Shown: positions 33,851 through 42,655, counted from the first letter of the stretch. The stretch: DNA of 64,000 nt from Fibrobacterota bacterium (GCA_019509785.1 JAEKLQ010000044.1:23825-87824); one strand, 5' to 3'. Notes: generated by a model not told the origin, from the letters alone. A program made the numbers and translations.

Positions 33851-34120
33851 ATGCCGGACATCATTTCCATTTGCTGCGGATGCGGGTCGATCAAAAACGA
33901 GGCGGGCGCTTGGGCCCGGGACCTGGATTACCGGCGCCTGCTCCCGTCCAACCGGCTGAGCCATGGGATTTGCCCAGCCTGCGTGGAGAGGATCTATCCT
34001 GAGCTGGCCGGGCTGCTGGCCAAACGGGCGCTGGCCTCCGGCGGGGAAGGCCGTGCGGTTCCGCCCCGCGTCCAGGCCCCATGGACCGCCTCCGCCCTGG
34101 CGCCCTCTCCGATTCCATGA
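33851..34120 (+). CDS. Small CxxC / SHGICPxC motif protein
   Basis: The 89-residue protein has the pattern ISICCGCGSIKNEAGAW followed by LSHGICPACVERIYPEL. This is the four-cysteine, metal-binding-like signature usually found as an appendage to response regulators or PAS-domain histidine kinases (consensus C-x-x-C-K-x-I ... SHGICP-x-C). Here it is free-standing, with a proline/alanine-rich tail. An upstream in-frame extension overlaps the preceding gene in another frame and is not supported. The 3' end stops about 70 bp before gatC. A role as a small redox or metal-binding signalling partner is inferred only. Confidence 0.6.
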   Translation: MPDIISICCGCGSIKNEAGAWARDLDYRRLLPSNRLSHGICPACVERIYPELAGLLAKRALASGGEGRAVPPRVQAPWTASALAPSPIP

Positions 34121-34188
34121 GAGGACAGGGCCTTTTGCTATCTTTGCTCCTTGGCGCGGCCCGCGCCGATCGCAACCCCGGAGTCAGG

Positions 34189-34479
34189 ATGGAAGTCAGT
34201 CGCGAACAAGTCCTCAAGATGGCCAAGCTGGCCCGCCTCGAGCTCTCCGATGCCGACGTGGAGAAAATGACGGGCTCGCTGGACAAGCTGGTCGGTTATA
34301 TGGCCATGCTCAAGGAAATCGATCTCAAGGACGTGGAGCCGATGCTCGCCGTCGATACCTCTACCCGTCCGCTCCGCCCCGACGAACCCCATGTCAGTCT
34401 GCCCAAGGAAAAGACCTTCGCCAACGCGCCGTCGGTCAACATGGACCATTTCTCGATCCCGAAGGTGATCGGCGGCTGA
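34189..34479 (+). CDS. gatC: Glu-tRNA(Gln)/Asp-tRNA(Asn) amidotransferase subunit C
   Basis: The 96-residue length matches GatC. Recognisable features are VSREQVLKMAKLARLELSD at the N-terminus, the central LDKLVGYMAMLKEIDLKDVEPM, and the C-terminal RPDEP with FSIPKVIGG, which is the conserved GatC tail (F-x-V-P-K-V). It stabilises the GatA-GatB amidotransferase that converts misacylated Glu-tRNA(Gln) or Asp-tRNA(Asn). The start is set at the ATG preceded by GGAGTCAGG. gatA and gatB are not adjacent. kdsB starts one base after its stop. Confidence 0.92.
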   Translation: MEVSREQVLKMAKLARLELSDADVEKMTGSLDKLVGYMAMLKEIDLKDVEPMLAVDTSTRPLRPDEPHVSLPKEKTFANAPSVNMDHFSIPKVIGG

Positions 34480-34480
34480 G

Positions 34481-35230
34481 TTGGCCCCGGTCAGCTGCGT
34501 CGTTCCCGCCCGGCTGGCCTCCAGCCGCTTCCCGGGCAAGATGCTGCATCCCCTGCTTGGGACCCCCATCGTCGTACATACCCTGCGCCGCGCGCGCGAG
34601 GCCGGCTGTTTCGACGAAATCATCTGCTTAACGGATGCGGACGAAATCCAGGCCGCCGTCGAAGCCGCCGGCTTCCGCGCCTTGCTTTCCGGCCCCGCGG
34701 CCAACGGGACCGATCGCATCGGCAGGCACCTCCATCTGCTCCGCAACGATTTGATCGTCAACCTGCAAGGGGATGAGCCCGCCTTCGCCCCCGCGGCCCT
34801 GCGTCTCTTGGCCGGCGCGCTAGCGCATGAGCCCCGCGAGGTCCATATCCTGGTCGAGGACCGGCCCGCCGATCCCGCCGATCTCGCCAACCCCAATCGC
34901 TGCAAGGCCGGCCTGGACGCGACCGGGCACGTATCGGATTTCTACCGCTCGACGCCGCGCGTACCCGTGGCCGATTCGCGCTTGCAATTCGGCGCGTACG
35001 CCTATTCAAAAAGTTTCCTCTGCCAATATGCCGAATTGGCCCCATCCGGCCCGGAAGTCTCGATAAGCCATGAGATGCTGCGCGATCTCGCATTGGCCCC
35101 CATCCGGGCCCACGCATGCTCCTGGCCCAGCCAAGCCGTGGATGTCCCTAGGGATGCGGAACTCGCCCTGGCGCTGCTCGAGCGGGACTTCTCCGCCGAT
35201 GCCACGTCCTTCGCTCCTGGATCCCGATAA
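34481..35230 (+). CDS. kdsB: 3-deoxy-manno-octulosonate cytidylyltransferase (CMP-KDO synthetase)
   Basis: This 249-residue nucleotidyltransferase begins CVVPARLASSRFPGKML, the CTP-binding signature of KdsB, and continues with GTPIVVHTLRRA, ICLTDADEI, NGTDRIGR (normally SGTDR) and VNLQGDEP. It activates KDO as CMP-KDO for lipopolysaccharide inner core or capsule. The only suitable start is TTG, one base after the gatC stop, so translation is coupled to gatC. The protein matches the family length, but the Ser-to-Asn change in the SGTDR motif and a less canonical C-terminus make it somewhat divergent. Its presence supports an LPS-bearing outer membrane. Confidence 0.87.
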   Translation: MAPVSCVVPARLASSRFPGKMLHPLLGTPIVVHTLRRAREAGCFDEIICLTDADEIQAAVEAAGFRALLSGPAANGTDRIGRHLHLLRNDLIVNLQGDEPAFAPAALRLLAGALAHEPREVHILVEDRPADPADLANPNRCKAGLDATGHVSDFYRSTPRVPVADSRLQFGAYAYSKSFLCQYAELAPSGPEVSISHEMLRDLALAPIRAHACSWPSQAVDVPRDAELALALLERDFSADATSFAPGSR

Positions 35231-35535
35231 TTCTCGCGGGTCATTTTGGCGTTGCGCTCACTACGGTGCCATGGTTTATTTTCGGTAAGCAATTACGTAT
35301 CTTTCCCGGCTTGGAGGCGCCGTGTATTTTCGGACCGGTTTTTTCGGCATTCCGCCCTTCATCGGATGGGGGAGGAGCCGACCCCGGAACCGGCAAGCGG
35401 ATGATTCTCCCCGAGATAGAAAAGGGCCGCGAGCCCTACTCCCGTTTAGCCCCGCAGACAGCGCGAACTCCGGCTTAAGCCAAGCCATTAGAGTTATAAT
35501 TGTGGAATCCCAGTCCGTCCAGGAAGGTGTGAACC
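35231..35535 (+). other. Intergenic region upstream of pyrG
   Basis: This 305-bp gap holds no convincing gene; short frames in it have no ribosome site and unusual composition. It is less GC-rich than its surroundings near both ends. The only specific signal is a TATAAT box at 35495-35500, listed separately. No tRNA-like or attenuator structure was recognised. Confidence 0.5.
35472..35500 (+). promoter_or_regulatory. Probable pyrG promoter
   Basis: A perfect TATAAT -10 hexamer lies at 35495-35500, 35 bp before the pyrG start. The -35 position (about 35472-35477, GGCTTA, 17-bp spacer) is poor. The predicted leader of about 29 nt contains the AGGAAGG ribosome site used by pyrG. Confidence 0.45.
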
Positions 35536-37173
35536 GTGTCCAAGCCCCGTAAAGCCACTTGCAAATATATCGTCGTGACCGGGGGCGTGCTTTCGGGCCT
35601 GGGCAAGGGCATCGCCGCGGCTTCCATCGGCAATCTGCTGTCGGGCCGCCTCAAGGTCATCCCCGTCAAGTGCGACGGGTACCTCAATACCGATCCGGGC
35701 ACCATGAATCCCATCGAGCACGGCGAAGTGTTCGTGCAGGACGATGGCGGCGAAGTGGACATGGACTTCGGCCATTACGAACGCTTCATGGGCATCGAGA
35801 CCAAGTTCTATTGGAACCTCACCATGGGGAAGGTGTTCAAGAACATCCTGGATAAGGAGCGGCGCGGCGATTACCTGGGCAAGACCGTCCAGTTCATCCC
35901 CCACGTCACCGATTCCATCAAGAACTGGTACCATGACATCGCGGCCAAGGAAAACGCCGACGTGCTGCTCATCGAGGTCGGGGGCACGGTGGGCGATTTG
36001 GAAAACCAGTTCTACCTGGAGGCCATCCGCCAGCTGAAGCGGGACGTGGGCTCGGACAACCTCATCTATATCCATCTCACCTACGTGCCCGTGCCCGAAG
36101 GCGTGCATGAGCAGAAGTCCAAGCCCACCCAGATGTCGGTGCGCCTGCTCAACGAAAAAGGCATCGAGCCCGATATCATCATCGGGCGCTGCTCGGAGTT
36201 GCTCAAGCCCTCCATCAAAGAGAAGATCGCCTCGTACTGCAACATCCCGGCTACCGCCGTCATCTCTGGCCCGGACGTCCGTTCGGTCTACGAGATCCCG
36301 CTCATCTACGAGAAGGAAGGCTTGCCCGAGCTTTTGCATAGCTATCTCGGCATCTATTCGCCGCCCGACCTGCGCCAATGGGAGAACTGGGTCACCAACA
36401 TCAAGAACAACCAGGAGCATCCCCGCAAGGTGGTCACCATCGCCCTCTGCGGCAAGTACACCACCCTGGAGGATTCCTACGCTTCGGTGGTGGAGGCCCT
36501 CACCCATTGCGGCGCCCATCTCAACGTGCGCGTCGATATCAAGTGGGTGGACACCGCCAAGCTGGAAGCCCCCGGGGCGGTCGAAGCCATCCTGGAGGGC
36601 GTTAACGGCGTCATCGTGCCCGGCGGGTTCGGCCATCGCGGCATCGAAGGCAAGATCAAGGTCATCAAGTACGTGCGCGAGAAGAACATCCCTTACCTGG
36701 GCATTTGTTACGGGATGCAACTCGCCGTGGTCGAATTCGCCCGCAACGTGGCCGGCCTCAAGGACGCCAACACCACCGAAGTGCGCGAAGAAGGCATCGT
36801 GGTGCCGCATCCCGTCATCGACATCCTTCCCGGCCAGGTGAACGTGACCGCCAAGGGCGGCACCATGCGCCTCGGCGGGCACGACGTGGAGATAAAACCC
36901 GGCACGCGCGCCTTTTCCATCTTCGGCAACCAGGGATTGGTGCGCCAGCGCTTCCGCCACCGCTACGAGGTGAACCCGGAGTACATCTCCCGCCTCGAAG
37001 AGAAGGGGCTGGTCTTTTCCGGCAAGCACCCCACCGAAAACATCATGCAGGTGATGGAACTGCCGGGCCACAAGTATTTCATGGGCTGCCAGTTCCATCC
37101 CGAACTTACCAGCAACCTCCGCAGCCCCAGCCCGCTCTTCTACCACCTGGTCAAGGCCGCGATCCCGGAATAG
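35536..37173 (+). CDS. pyrG: CTP synthase
   Basis: The 545-residue protein starts at GTG with AGGAAGG seven bases upstream. The N-terminal synthetase domain has YIVVTGGVLSGLGKGIAAAS (canonical V-V-S-G-L-G-K-G with Val to Leu), KCDGYLNTDPGTMNP, and GGTVGDLE. The C-terminal class I glutamine amidotransferase domain has PGGFGHRGIEGK, the nucleophile in LGICYGMQLAVVE (Cys), and QFHPEL for the His-Glu pair. It makes CTP from UTP, ATP and glutamine. The length equals the usual CtpS of about 545 residues. It is followed 23 bp later by a response-regulator gene. Confidence 0.97.
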   Translation: MSKPRKATCKYIVVTGGVLSGLGKGIAAASIGNLLSGRLKVIPVKCDGYLNTDPGTMNPIEHGEVFVQDDGGEVDMDFGHYERFMGIETKFYWNLTMGKVFKNILDKERRGDYLGKTVQFIPHVTDSIKNWYHDIAAKENADVLLIEVGGTVGDLENQFYLEAIRQLKRDVGSDNLIYIHLTYVPVPEGVHEQKSKPTQMSVRLLNEKGIEPDIIIGRCSELLKPSIKEKIASYCNIPATAVISGPDVRSVYEIPLIYEKEGLPELLHSYLGIYSPPDLRQWENWVTNIKNNQEHPRKVVTIALCGKYTTLEDSYASVVEALTHCGAHLNVRVDIKWVDTAKLEAPGAVEAILEGVNGVIVPGGFGHRGIEGKIKVIKYVREKNIPYLGICYGMQLAVVEFARNVAGLKDANTTEVREEGIVVPHPVIDILPGQVNVTAKGGTMRLGGHDVEIKPGTRAFSIFGNQGLVRQRFRHRYEVNPEYISRLEEKGLVFSGKHPTENIMQVMELPGHKYFMGCQFHPELTSNLRSPSPLFYHLVKAAIPE

Positions 37174-37196
37174 TTCCGGAGCCGCTCGGAAAGATC

Positions 37197-38588
37197 ATGG
37201 CCCGTCTAATCATCATCGATGATGAAAGCCATATCGCCGACATCCTCACGCGCTTCTTCAAGGAGAAGGGCCACGACGCCGTCGGGGTGACGCAAGCCGA
37301 GCAAGCCCTGGCCCTTTTGGAAGCCGGCCCTTTCGATCTGGTCATCACCGATATCGCCATGCATGGGCTGTCGGGCCTGGATCTGCTGGACAAGATGAAG
37401 CGGCAAGGCATCGACGTGCCCGTCATCGTCACCACCGGCAATCCTTCCCACACCTCCGCGGTACAGGCCCTTCGCGGCGGCGCCTTCGATTACGTGGTCA
37501 AGCCTTTCCACCTGGAAGAGATCGCCGAGCGCGCGGAGAAGGCCCTTTCCGCCAAGCGCGTCAAGGACGAGCATCTTCTCTACTCCAAGCTGGTTTCCCT
37601 GCACTCCATTTCGCGGGTGACGGCCGATGCCGCTTCCATGGACGAGCTCTCCTCCAAGGTCATCAAGCTGGGCACGCGCTTGACGGGATCGGACGGCGGC
37701 TGGTACTGGGTTTCCTCGCCGGACTCGGACACCGCCTTGAGCGGGGCCAAGGTGATCTATCCCGACGCGGATAACCTGAACCAGCACGCTTTCCTGCTGC
37801 GGATCGCGCGCGCGACCGCGGAAAAGGTGGACGTCGAAGTCACGGATGCGCCGGCGTACGGGGAATGCCGCGCGGCCTGGTTCCTGTCGCTCCCGGTAGA
37901 GGTATCTTCCGCGTTACATGGGGTCCTCATCTTCCGGCGGGAAAAGCCCTCCCCCAAATATGACGCGGTGGACTTGGAGGTTTTCAACCAATTGGCGGCC
38001 ACCTTCGCCTTGGGGATCAGGGCCCTCCCGGGTAAGCCCTTGGAAGCCTGGGCCCGCCTGGTGGGCCAAATGGTCGATGAGCATTGCCCCGGCTACGAAA
38101 GCAAAGGCGAGCGGGTGGAGGCCTTGGGCCGGATCCTGATGAAGGAAATGAATTGGCCCGACGGGGTCACCGAGGCCTGGCCGCTGGTTTGCCGCATCTA
38201 CGACATCGCCAAGGTGCGCCTGCCCCAACGCCTTTTGGAAAACAAGGAGGTGCTGGCCGACGAGGATCTGGAGTTCGTGCACGCGCAGGCGGCTTGGGCC
38301 TGCGAACGGATCGCCTCGATTCCCGGCCTGGAGACCACCGCGAGGGTTCTGGAGGACTTCCAGGAGAACTACGACGGATGCGGCCGTCCGCGCGGGATCA
38401 AGGGAAGGGCGATCTCGCCCTTGGCCAGGCTGCTTGCGGTGGCGGACGCCTTCATATCCATGCGGAGCGCGCGGCCCTATCGGGAAGCCCTCAGCGAAGC
38501 GGATGCGATCGAGGTGGTGCGGCAGGGGAGCGGGAAGCGCTTCGATCCGGAAATCGTGCTGGCGCTGAGTAAGGCGCGGGGGATTTAA
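37197..38588 (+). CDS. Response regulator with GAF-like middle and degenerate HD-GYP output domain
   Basis: The 463-residue protein has a complete receiver domain: DDE at 8-10, phospho-acceptor Asp52 in VITDIAM, Thr80 in VTTGN and Lys102 in VVKPF. A helical linker and a GAF-like region (about 125-275) follow. Residues about 330-463 align with HD-GYP phosphodiesterases but lack key ligands: the HDIGK motif is YDIAK (335-339), and HHExxDGxGYP is FQENYDGCGRP (388-398), although LARLLAVADAF and RPYREAL are retained. It is probably a catalytically dead, c-di-GMP-binding or protein-binding output. It sits 23 bp after pyrG. No sensor kinase gene lies nearby. Confidence 0.82.
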   Translation: MARLIIIDDESHIADILTRFFKEKGHDAVGVTQAEQALALLEAGPFDLVITDIAMHGLSGLDLLDKMKRQGIDVPVIVTTGNPSHTSAVQALRGGAFDYVVKPFHLEEIAERAEKALSAKRVKDEHLLYSKLVSLHSISRVTADAASMDELSSKVIKLGTRLTGSDGGWYWVSSPDSDTALSGAKVIYPDADNLNQHAFLLRIARATAEKVDVEVTDAPAYGECRAAWFLSLPVEVSSALHGVLIFRREKPSPKYDAVDLEVFNQLAATFALGIRALPGKPLEAWARLVGQMVDEHCPGYESKGERVEALGRILMKEMNWPDGVTEAWPLVCRIYDIAKVRLPQRLLENKEVLADEDLEFVHAQAAWACERIASIPGLETTARVLEDFQENYDGCGRPRGIKGRAISPLARLLAVADAFISMRSARPYREALSEADAIEVVRQGSGKRFDPEIVLALSKARGI

Positions 38589-38592
38589 GTTA

Positions 38593-38611
38593 GACCCGTC
38601 TCTTCCGGGTC
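38593..38611. terminator. Hairpin between convergent genes
   Basis: GACCCG (38593-38598) pairs with CGGGTC (38606-38611) across a 7-nt loop, four bases past the response-regulator stop and before the convergent DinB-like gene. There is no T-run. It could serve as a bidirectional end hairpin. Confidence 0.35.
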
Positions 38612-38650
38612 CCGACCAACCACTCCGGGACAAGGCTCCCGCAATCTTCC

Positions 38651-39178
38651 CTACGGCTTCGTATAAGTCCCTTGGGTATATTCCCCCGACTTCCCTTTCG
38701 GAACCGATAGGGACTTCCAATCCTCTCCCCGGAACTGCTTCGCCAGGATCACGATCTGCCCCACGTGGTAGGCGTAGTGGGAAACCTGCCGATGGATCGC
38801 TTGAACCAATGAAAGTGGTTCTTTCCTGATCACCACCGGCTTCCCGAAATCCGCTTCGGTCAGTCCCCCGAGCGCGGCCTCCAAGTAACCCCATCCCCGC
38901 CCATAAAGCTCCAGGATCCTTTGCTTGGAGAGCCGGGCTTCCTCGAATTCGCCGTCCCGGTTCCGATCGGGTTTTTCCCCGTCTTCCGTAAAAAGGTTCG
39001 TCCATCGCGATTTCATGTTCCCATGCAAATGCTTGACGATGATGGCGATGGAGTTCGCCCCGCGGACGTCGGTATTCAATTCCTGCTCCGATAGGGCTTC
39101 GAGGGACTTGAGCCCGAGGGATTTGTAACGGGTGAATTCCGACTTCGCGCTTTCCAGGAAATCGAGATGAATGCCCAT
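38651..39178 (-). CDS. DinB superfamily / DUF1572-like protein
   Basis: The 175-residue helical protein contains NSIAIIVKHLHGNMKSRWTNL, then DGEKPDRNRDGEFEE, and IHRQVSHYAYHVGQIVILAK. This is the set of histidines typical of DinB-like four-helix metal-dependent proteins of the DUF1572 type (YizA-like). Many such proteins act as thiol transferases or bacillithiol-type enzymes; the activity here is not determined. It starts five bases after the end of the VWA gene on the same strand, so the two are probably cotranscribed. No clear ribosome site precedes it. Confidence 0.8.
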   Translation of the reverse strand: MGIHLDFLESAKSEFTRYKSLGLKSLEALSEQELNTDVRGANSIAIIVKHLHGNMKSRWTNLFTEDGEKPDRNRDGEFEEARLSKQRILELYGRGWGYLEAALGGLTEADFGKPVVIRKEPLSLVQAIHRQVSHYAYHVGQIVILAKQFRGEDWKSLSVPKGKSGEYTQGTYTKP

Positions 39179-39183
39179 GCGCC

Positions 39184-41796
39184 CTACGGAGCCTGCCAGC
39201 CGAGCCGACGCATCACGCCGGTGCGGGTATACTGCACCTCTTGCTTGCCGCTATCGAAGGTGAAGAGGACCTTCCAGATATAAACTCCCTGGCCGGCCTT
39301 CCGGCCATGGTCGTCCTTCAGATCCCAGACCAGATAGCTGACTTCGCCTTTGGGCGCGATACGGTAGCGGTTGTTCAATTCCCCGTTGTACCCGAAGGGC
39401 TGCTTGAACCTTTTCAGGAAGGTGCCCCGGTTATCGTAGATGGTGATGTCAGCGATGTACTTGCCCGTCGAAACGACTTGTATCGTCGAGATTCCCGGAG
39501 GCATGGTGGTCACGCCGGTCCCCTCCACGCCAACCGAAGGGGAGGTCACGGCCGGGATGGCCGGATTGAACGGACGGCCCTCCACGAATCCGACCGGAGG
39601 GATCCAGGAAACCGTGTATTTGCCGGTGGCGGAATCCAGAACGGAATAACTGGTGGTGGTACTCCCCGTGCGGGGATCCTGATTGGTGACCATGAATCCG
39701 GGATTGGCCGCGTCGAGGCCGACCACCGGGGGATACCCGCGGAACAGATCGATTTTCCGCGGGGGCGGGGTCCCGTCCAAGGGGACGCCATGTACGGGAG
39801 GCGGATTGAAATTCATGTCGGTGTAGGTCCCGTCCACGTTCAGGTAGACGCAGTCGCCTTTCGTGGGCGAACCTTTCGGGTTCGCGGCATCGGCCAGTAC
39901 GGTAAGCTTGGTGTTGGAACCGTCGATAGTAGGGCTCTGCGTAACCACCACCGTCTGCGCGTTCACGAAATCCTCGCACTTGCCGTTCACGGATTTCGAC
40001 CACAACAGGACCGTGGTCCATTGCCCTTTGGTACGGATGGGTTCGGAGGCGATAACCGTGATGGTGTCGATGTTCGCCTCTAAGCCCGGCTGGAGCTTGG
40101 AAGCATCGAAGGGCTTTATCGTGCCGCTGAGGAGGATCGGCCCGATGGAATCGTCGATGGCATGGCTTTGCCCGCCGAATACGCCGCCGGTCGGCAGGAC
40201 CACCACGGGAGCCGCGCCGGCCGGGATGGACGTGACGCCTACGGGCCAAGGCGAAGCCGAGAAGTCCGCCAGGATCACCTTGTTTCCGCTACCGGGCAGG
40301 AAGGAAAGCGCGGGCGGGGCCTTGTTCTTGAAGGCGGGCCCGAAGTCGTTCCAATACGCGTCCAGGGATGCCGGCAATCCGGTCAAGGGTTGGAAGAAAC
40401 CGATCACGAGCAAATCGGCGGCGCCGTCCCCGTTGATGTCCTTCATGTACGCCACCTTGATCGGATCGATGAGAGGGGGCAGATCGTGGCAGACCACGCT
40501 GAACTGGGTGCCGGGAAGGTTCTTGTTGGCCGATTCCTCCGGGCCCTTGGTGGAGAGGATGAAGTTGACCGTGGTGTCCTTTGCGGCCCCCGTTTGATCC
40601 ACGTATTCCGTTGACAACTTTATTTGGTTATCCGCCTGCTTGTTGAGCGGGACGATCTTGTCGAAACCGAACAGCCATTCATTGTTGCCCTGGGCGATGA
40701 AGTCGGCCGGTCCCGCCGTCCCCACCGAAGCGGGCGCCGTGCTGCCGTTGGTCACCACCGCTCCCACGGGATGGTACTGGCGCAGGATAACGTTCAGGAT
40801 GCGGGCCACCACGGATTTAAGGCTATCCGGATGGGAGGGCGGGATCAGGAAGAACTTCCCGCCGGTGCGCTTGGAGATGGAATCGAGGATGGCCGTATCC
40901 GAGGAAGGTTTGGAAAGGAGGATTCCGTAAACCGGGGGCATCTTGCCGGGCTGAGCGGCGTACAGGGAATCGATGACCTTCAAGCCGTTCTGATCCGAAG
41001 GGCTGGGACGGCCATCGGAAAGGAAAATGATGGCCTTGGAATGGGTCGGCGTGGTGATGGTAGGGCTCAACAGCCAGCGCTTGGCGGAATCCAATGGGGC
41101 AGTATAATTGGTCCCGTTATTGAGGTGAAGGATGATGTTGTCCAAAAGCCGATTGATGTTCGTAGGAGAATTGAGCGTTACCGGGCGGACCGGGTTGAGC
41201 ACTCCCCCCGAGAAGCCGAGATAACCCGCCATCGAGCTGGGCGCGCGTTCGGCCTGGAATTGGATGGCCTCCTTGAAGGCGATGCCGCGCTGCGTGAAGG
41301 GATCGCCCGCGGTATTGTCCGGGCAGCCCGCCACCGTTTTATTGGGATTGATGACGGGAATGGTCCGCACCCCGGTTTCATTGGGGATGGTAAGGGTGCC
41401 GTAGGCGCCGCCGAAATCGTTATTGTTGAGTCCGTTGCAGTTGGTATTCTGCAGGTAAATGGTGTCCTTCTTGTCCGGGGAAATCCAGGCGGAGCCGACC
41501 TGCATGCTACCAGACTGATCCAATACGTAAACGATGTCGGCCAGGCCGCCTTCCTGCAGGGCGCTCCCGCATAAAGCGAACCCCGTATTGTCGATGCGGG
41601 TCACGTTGGCCGGTATCTGCACGCTCTTGCCGTTGAGGGTGGCGGGATCCAGGCATTGCTTGGTCAATACGCCGCCAGTAATAGTGGTATCGGCGCCTCG
41701 CAAACCGCATTCCGCGTTCACGACTTGCGCCGCCACGGCCCGGGGCAGGGAAAGCAGGACCACGCCAGCGGCGGCCCGCAGGAAATATCTAGTCAT
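39184..41796 (-). CDS. Exported von Willebrand factor A domain protein with C-terminal FlgD-like sorting domain
   Basis: The 870-residue product has a signal peptide (about 1-23) when started at the ATG 41796, which is preceded by a GAGGG site. A VWA domain spans about residues 85-345. The MIDAS motif is DQSGS (93-97), with the supporting motif IIFLSDGRPS. Beyond it are beta-rich regions with EF-hand-like DINGDGAADLL, and a C-terminal segment (YLVWDLKDDHGRKAGQGVYIW) typical of FlgD/T9SS-type sorting or Ig-like domains. It is likely a surface-exposed metal-dependent adhesin. A DinB-like gene follows. Confidence 0.8.
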   Translation of the reverse strand: MTRYFLRAAAGVVLLSLPRAVAAQVVNAECGLRGADTTITGGVLTKQCLDPATLNGKSVQIPANVTRIDNTGFALCGSALQEGGLADIVYVLDQSGSMQVGSAWISPDKKDTIYLQNTNCNGLNNNDFGGAYGTLTIPNETGVRTIPVINPNKTVAGCPDNTAGDPFTQRGIAFKEAIQFQAERAPSSMAGYLGFSGGVLNPVRPVTLNSPTNINRLLDNIILHLNNGTNYTAPLDSAKRWLLSPTITTPTHSKAIIFLSDGRPSPSDQNGLKVIDSLYAAQPGKMPPVYGILLSKPSSDTAILDSISKRTGGKFFLIPPSHPDSLKSVVARILNVILRQYHPVGAVVTNGSTAPASVGTAGPADFIAQGNNEWLFGFDKIVPLNKQADNQIKLSTEYVDQTGAAKDTTVNFILSTKGPEESANKNLPGTQFSVVCHDLPPLIDPIKVAYMKDINGDGAADLLVIGFFQPLTGLPASLDAYWNDFGPAFKNKAPPALSFLPGSGNKVILADFSASPWPVGVTSIPAGAAPVVVLPTGGVFGGQSHAIDDSIGPILLSGTIKPFDASKLQPGLEANIDTITVIASEPIRTKGQWTTVLLWSKSVNGKCEDFVNAQTVVVTQSPTIDGSNTKLTVLADAANPKGSPTKGDCVYLNVDGTYTDMNFNPPPVHGVPLDGTPPPRKIDLFRGYPPVVGLDAANPGFMVTNQDPRTGSTTTSYSVLDSATGKYTVSWIPPVGFVEGRPFNPAIPAVTSPSVGVEGTGVTTMPPGISTIQVVSTGKYIADITIYDNRGTFLKRFKQPFGYNGELNNRYRIAPKGEVSYLVWDLKDDHGRKAGQGVYIWKVLFTFDSGKQEVQYTRTGVMRRLGWQAP

Positions 41797-42089
41797 GATA
41801 ACCCTCACGAACGATGATGGATATAGTACCGCCAAGACCCGGAATTGGCAGAAAGAATCCCGTCCCGGTCCGGTCCCGGTCCAAACGGACCGCCGCTCCA
41901 GGCCGCCGGAACGTTTCAAGACCTGGGAGTCGGATCCGTGGCATACCTCTGGAAGCTAGGGCCGCGTGGGCGATGGAGGGTTGCAGAACGGCGCTTTCCG
42001 CTCTCGCAATGAGAGCGTGGCCGGGGTGCGCCCGGACACGCCGGCCTCGGGAAGGCAGGGCTATTTTCCCCCCTGATCGTGGAGGAACC
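41797..42089. other. Divergent intergenic region between VWA and HhH genes
   Basis: These 293 bp separate divergent genes. They contain a near-tandem repeat of GGTCCCGGTCC around 41865-41880 and a 6-bp hairpin GCTCTC / GAGAGC at 42000-42016. No gene, tRNA-like fold or clear promoter pair was seen. Confidence 0.4.
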
Positions 42090-42647
42090 ATGCTGACGCG
42101 CTCGGAAAAGACCTACCTCGCAATGACCCTGGTATTCCTGGCCGCCGGCGGCGGCCTAAAAGCCTGGCGCCGCGCGACCGTTCGGCTCGGGCCATTTCCG
42201 GACAGGACGACCTTGGCCCAGGATTCCGCTCAAGCCGCCGATTCCCTGGGTCGCGCCTCTGCCGATCCACCCTCAATCGCCGATACCGGCGGCTCGCTGG
42301 ACTCTTTTCATCGAACGGCGGGCGCGGACTCGACCCTGGCGACGTCAGCGCTTCCGGGTCATGTTGCTTCGGCATTCGACCCTGTCCCGACCGCTAGCGT
42401 AACCGATGCCTCCCATCCAAGGCGGAAGGCGCCCCTGGACGGCCCCGGATCTTCCGGTAAGATCGATCTCAATCGCGCCGATGCCGCCGGTCTGATGCGG
42501 ATCAAAGGCGTAGGCGAGAAAACCGCGGAAGCGATCCTTGCCTATCGACGCGCCCATGGGCCGTTCCGCGACGTCCGCGACTTGTTGCAGATCAAGGGGA
42601 TAGGGGAGAAAAAGCTGGAAAAACTCACCCCGCATATAATATTATAA
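42090..42647 (+). CDS. Membrane-anchored helix-hairpin-helix protein, ComEA-like
   Basis: The 185-residue protein begins at an ATG with GGAGG, has one N-terminal membrane segment (about 8-24), a low-complexity Ala/Ser/Asp linker (about 30-115), and a C-terminal pair of helix-hairpin-helix motifs (IDLNRADAAGLMRIKGVGEKTAEAIL and FRDVRDLLQIKGIGEKKLEKL). This arrangement matches ComEA, the DNA receptor for uptake in competent bacteria. It lies directly upstream of pilM, and type IV pili often drive DNA uptake, which supports but does not prove a competence role. Confidence 0.8.
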   Translation: MLTRSEKTYLAMTLVFLAAGGGLKAWRRATVRLGPFPDRTTLAQDSAQAADSLGRASADPPSIADTGGSLDSFHRTAGADSTLATSALPGHVASAFDPVPTASVTDASHPRRKAPLDGPGSSGKIDLNRADAAGLMRIKGVGEKTAEAILAYRRAHGPFRDVRDLLQIKGIGEKKLEKLTPHIIL

Positions 42648-42655
42648 TTCCACCA
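42635..42655 (+). promoter_or_regulatory. AT-rich tandem -10-like boxes just before pilM
   Basis: Two TATAAT hexamers lie at 42635-42640 and 42643-42648, inside an AT palindrome at the very end of the comEA-like gene. The second is six bases from the pilM ATG, which has no ribosome site. If used, transcription would begin at or near the start codon, giving a leaderless message. The -35 region is weak. Confidence 0.4.

Noticed and set aside
35494..37146. Long antisense frame (550 codons) opposite pyrG
   Set aside because: It mirrors the pyrG gene; the composition is His/Gly/Asp-rich shadow with no recognisable family.
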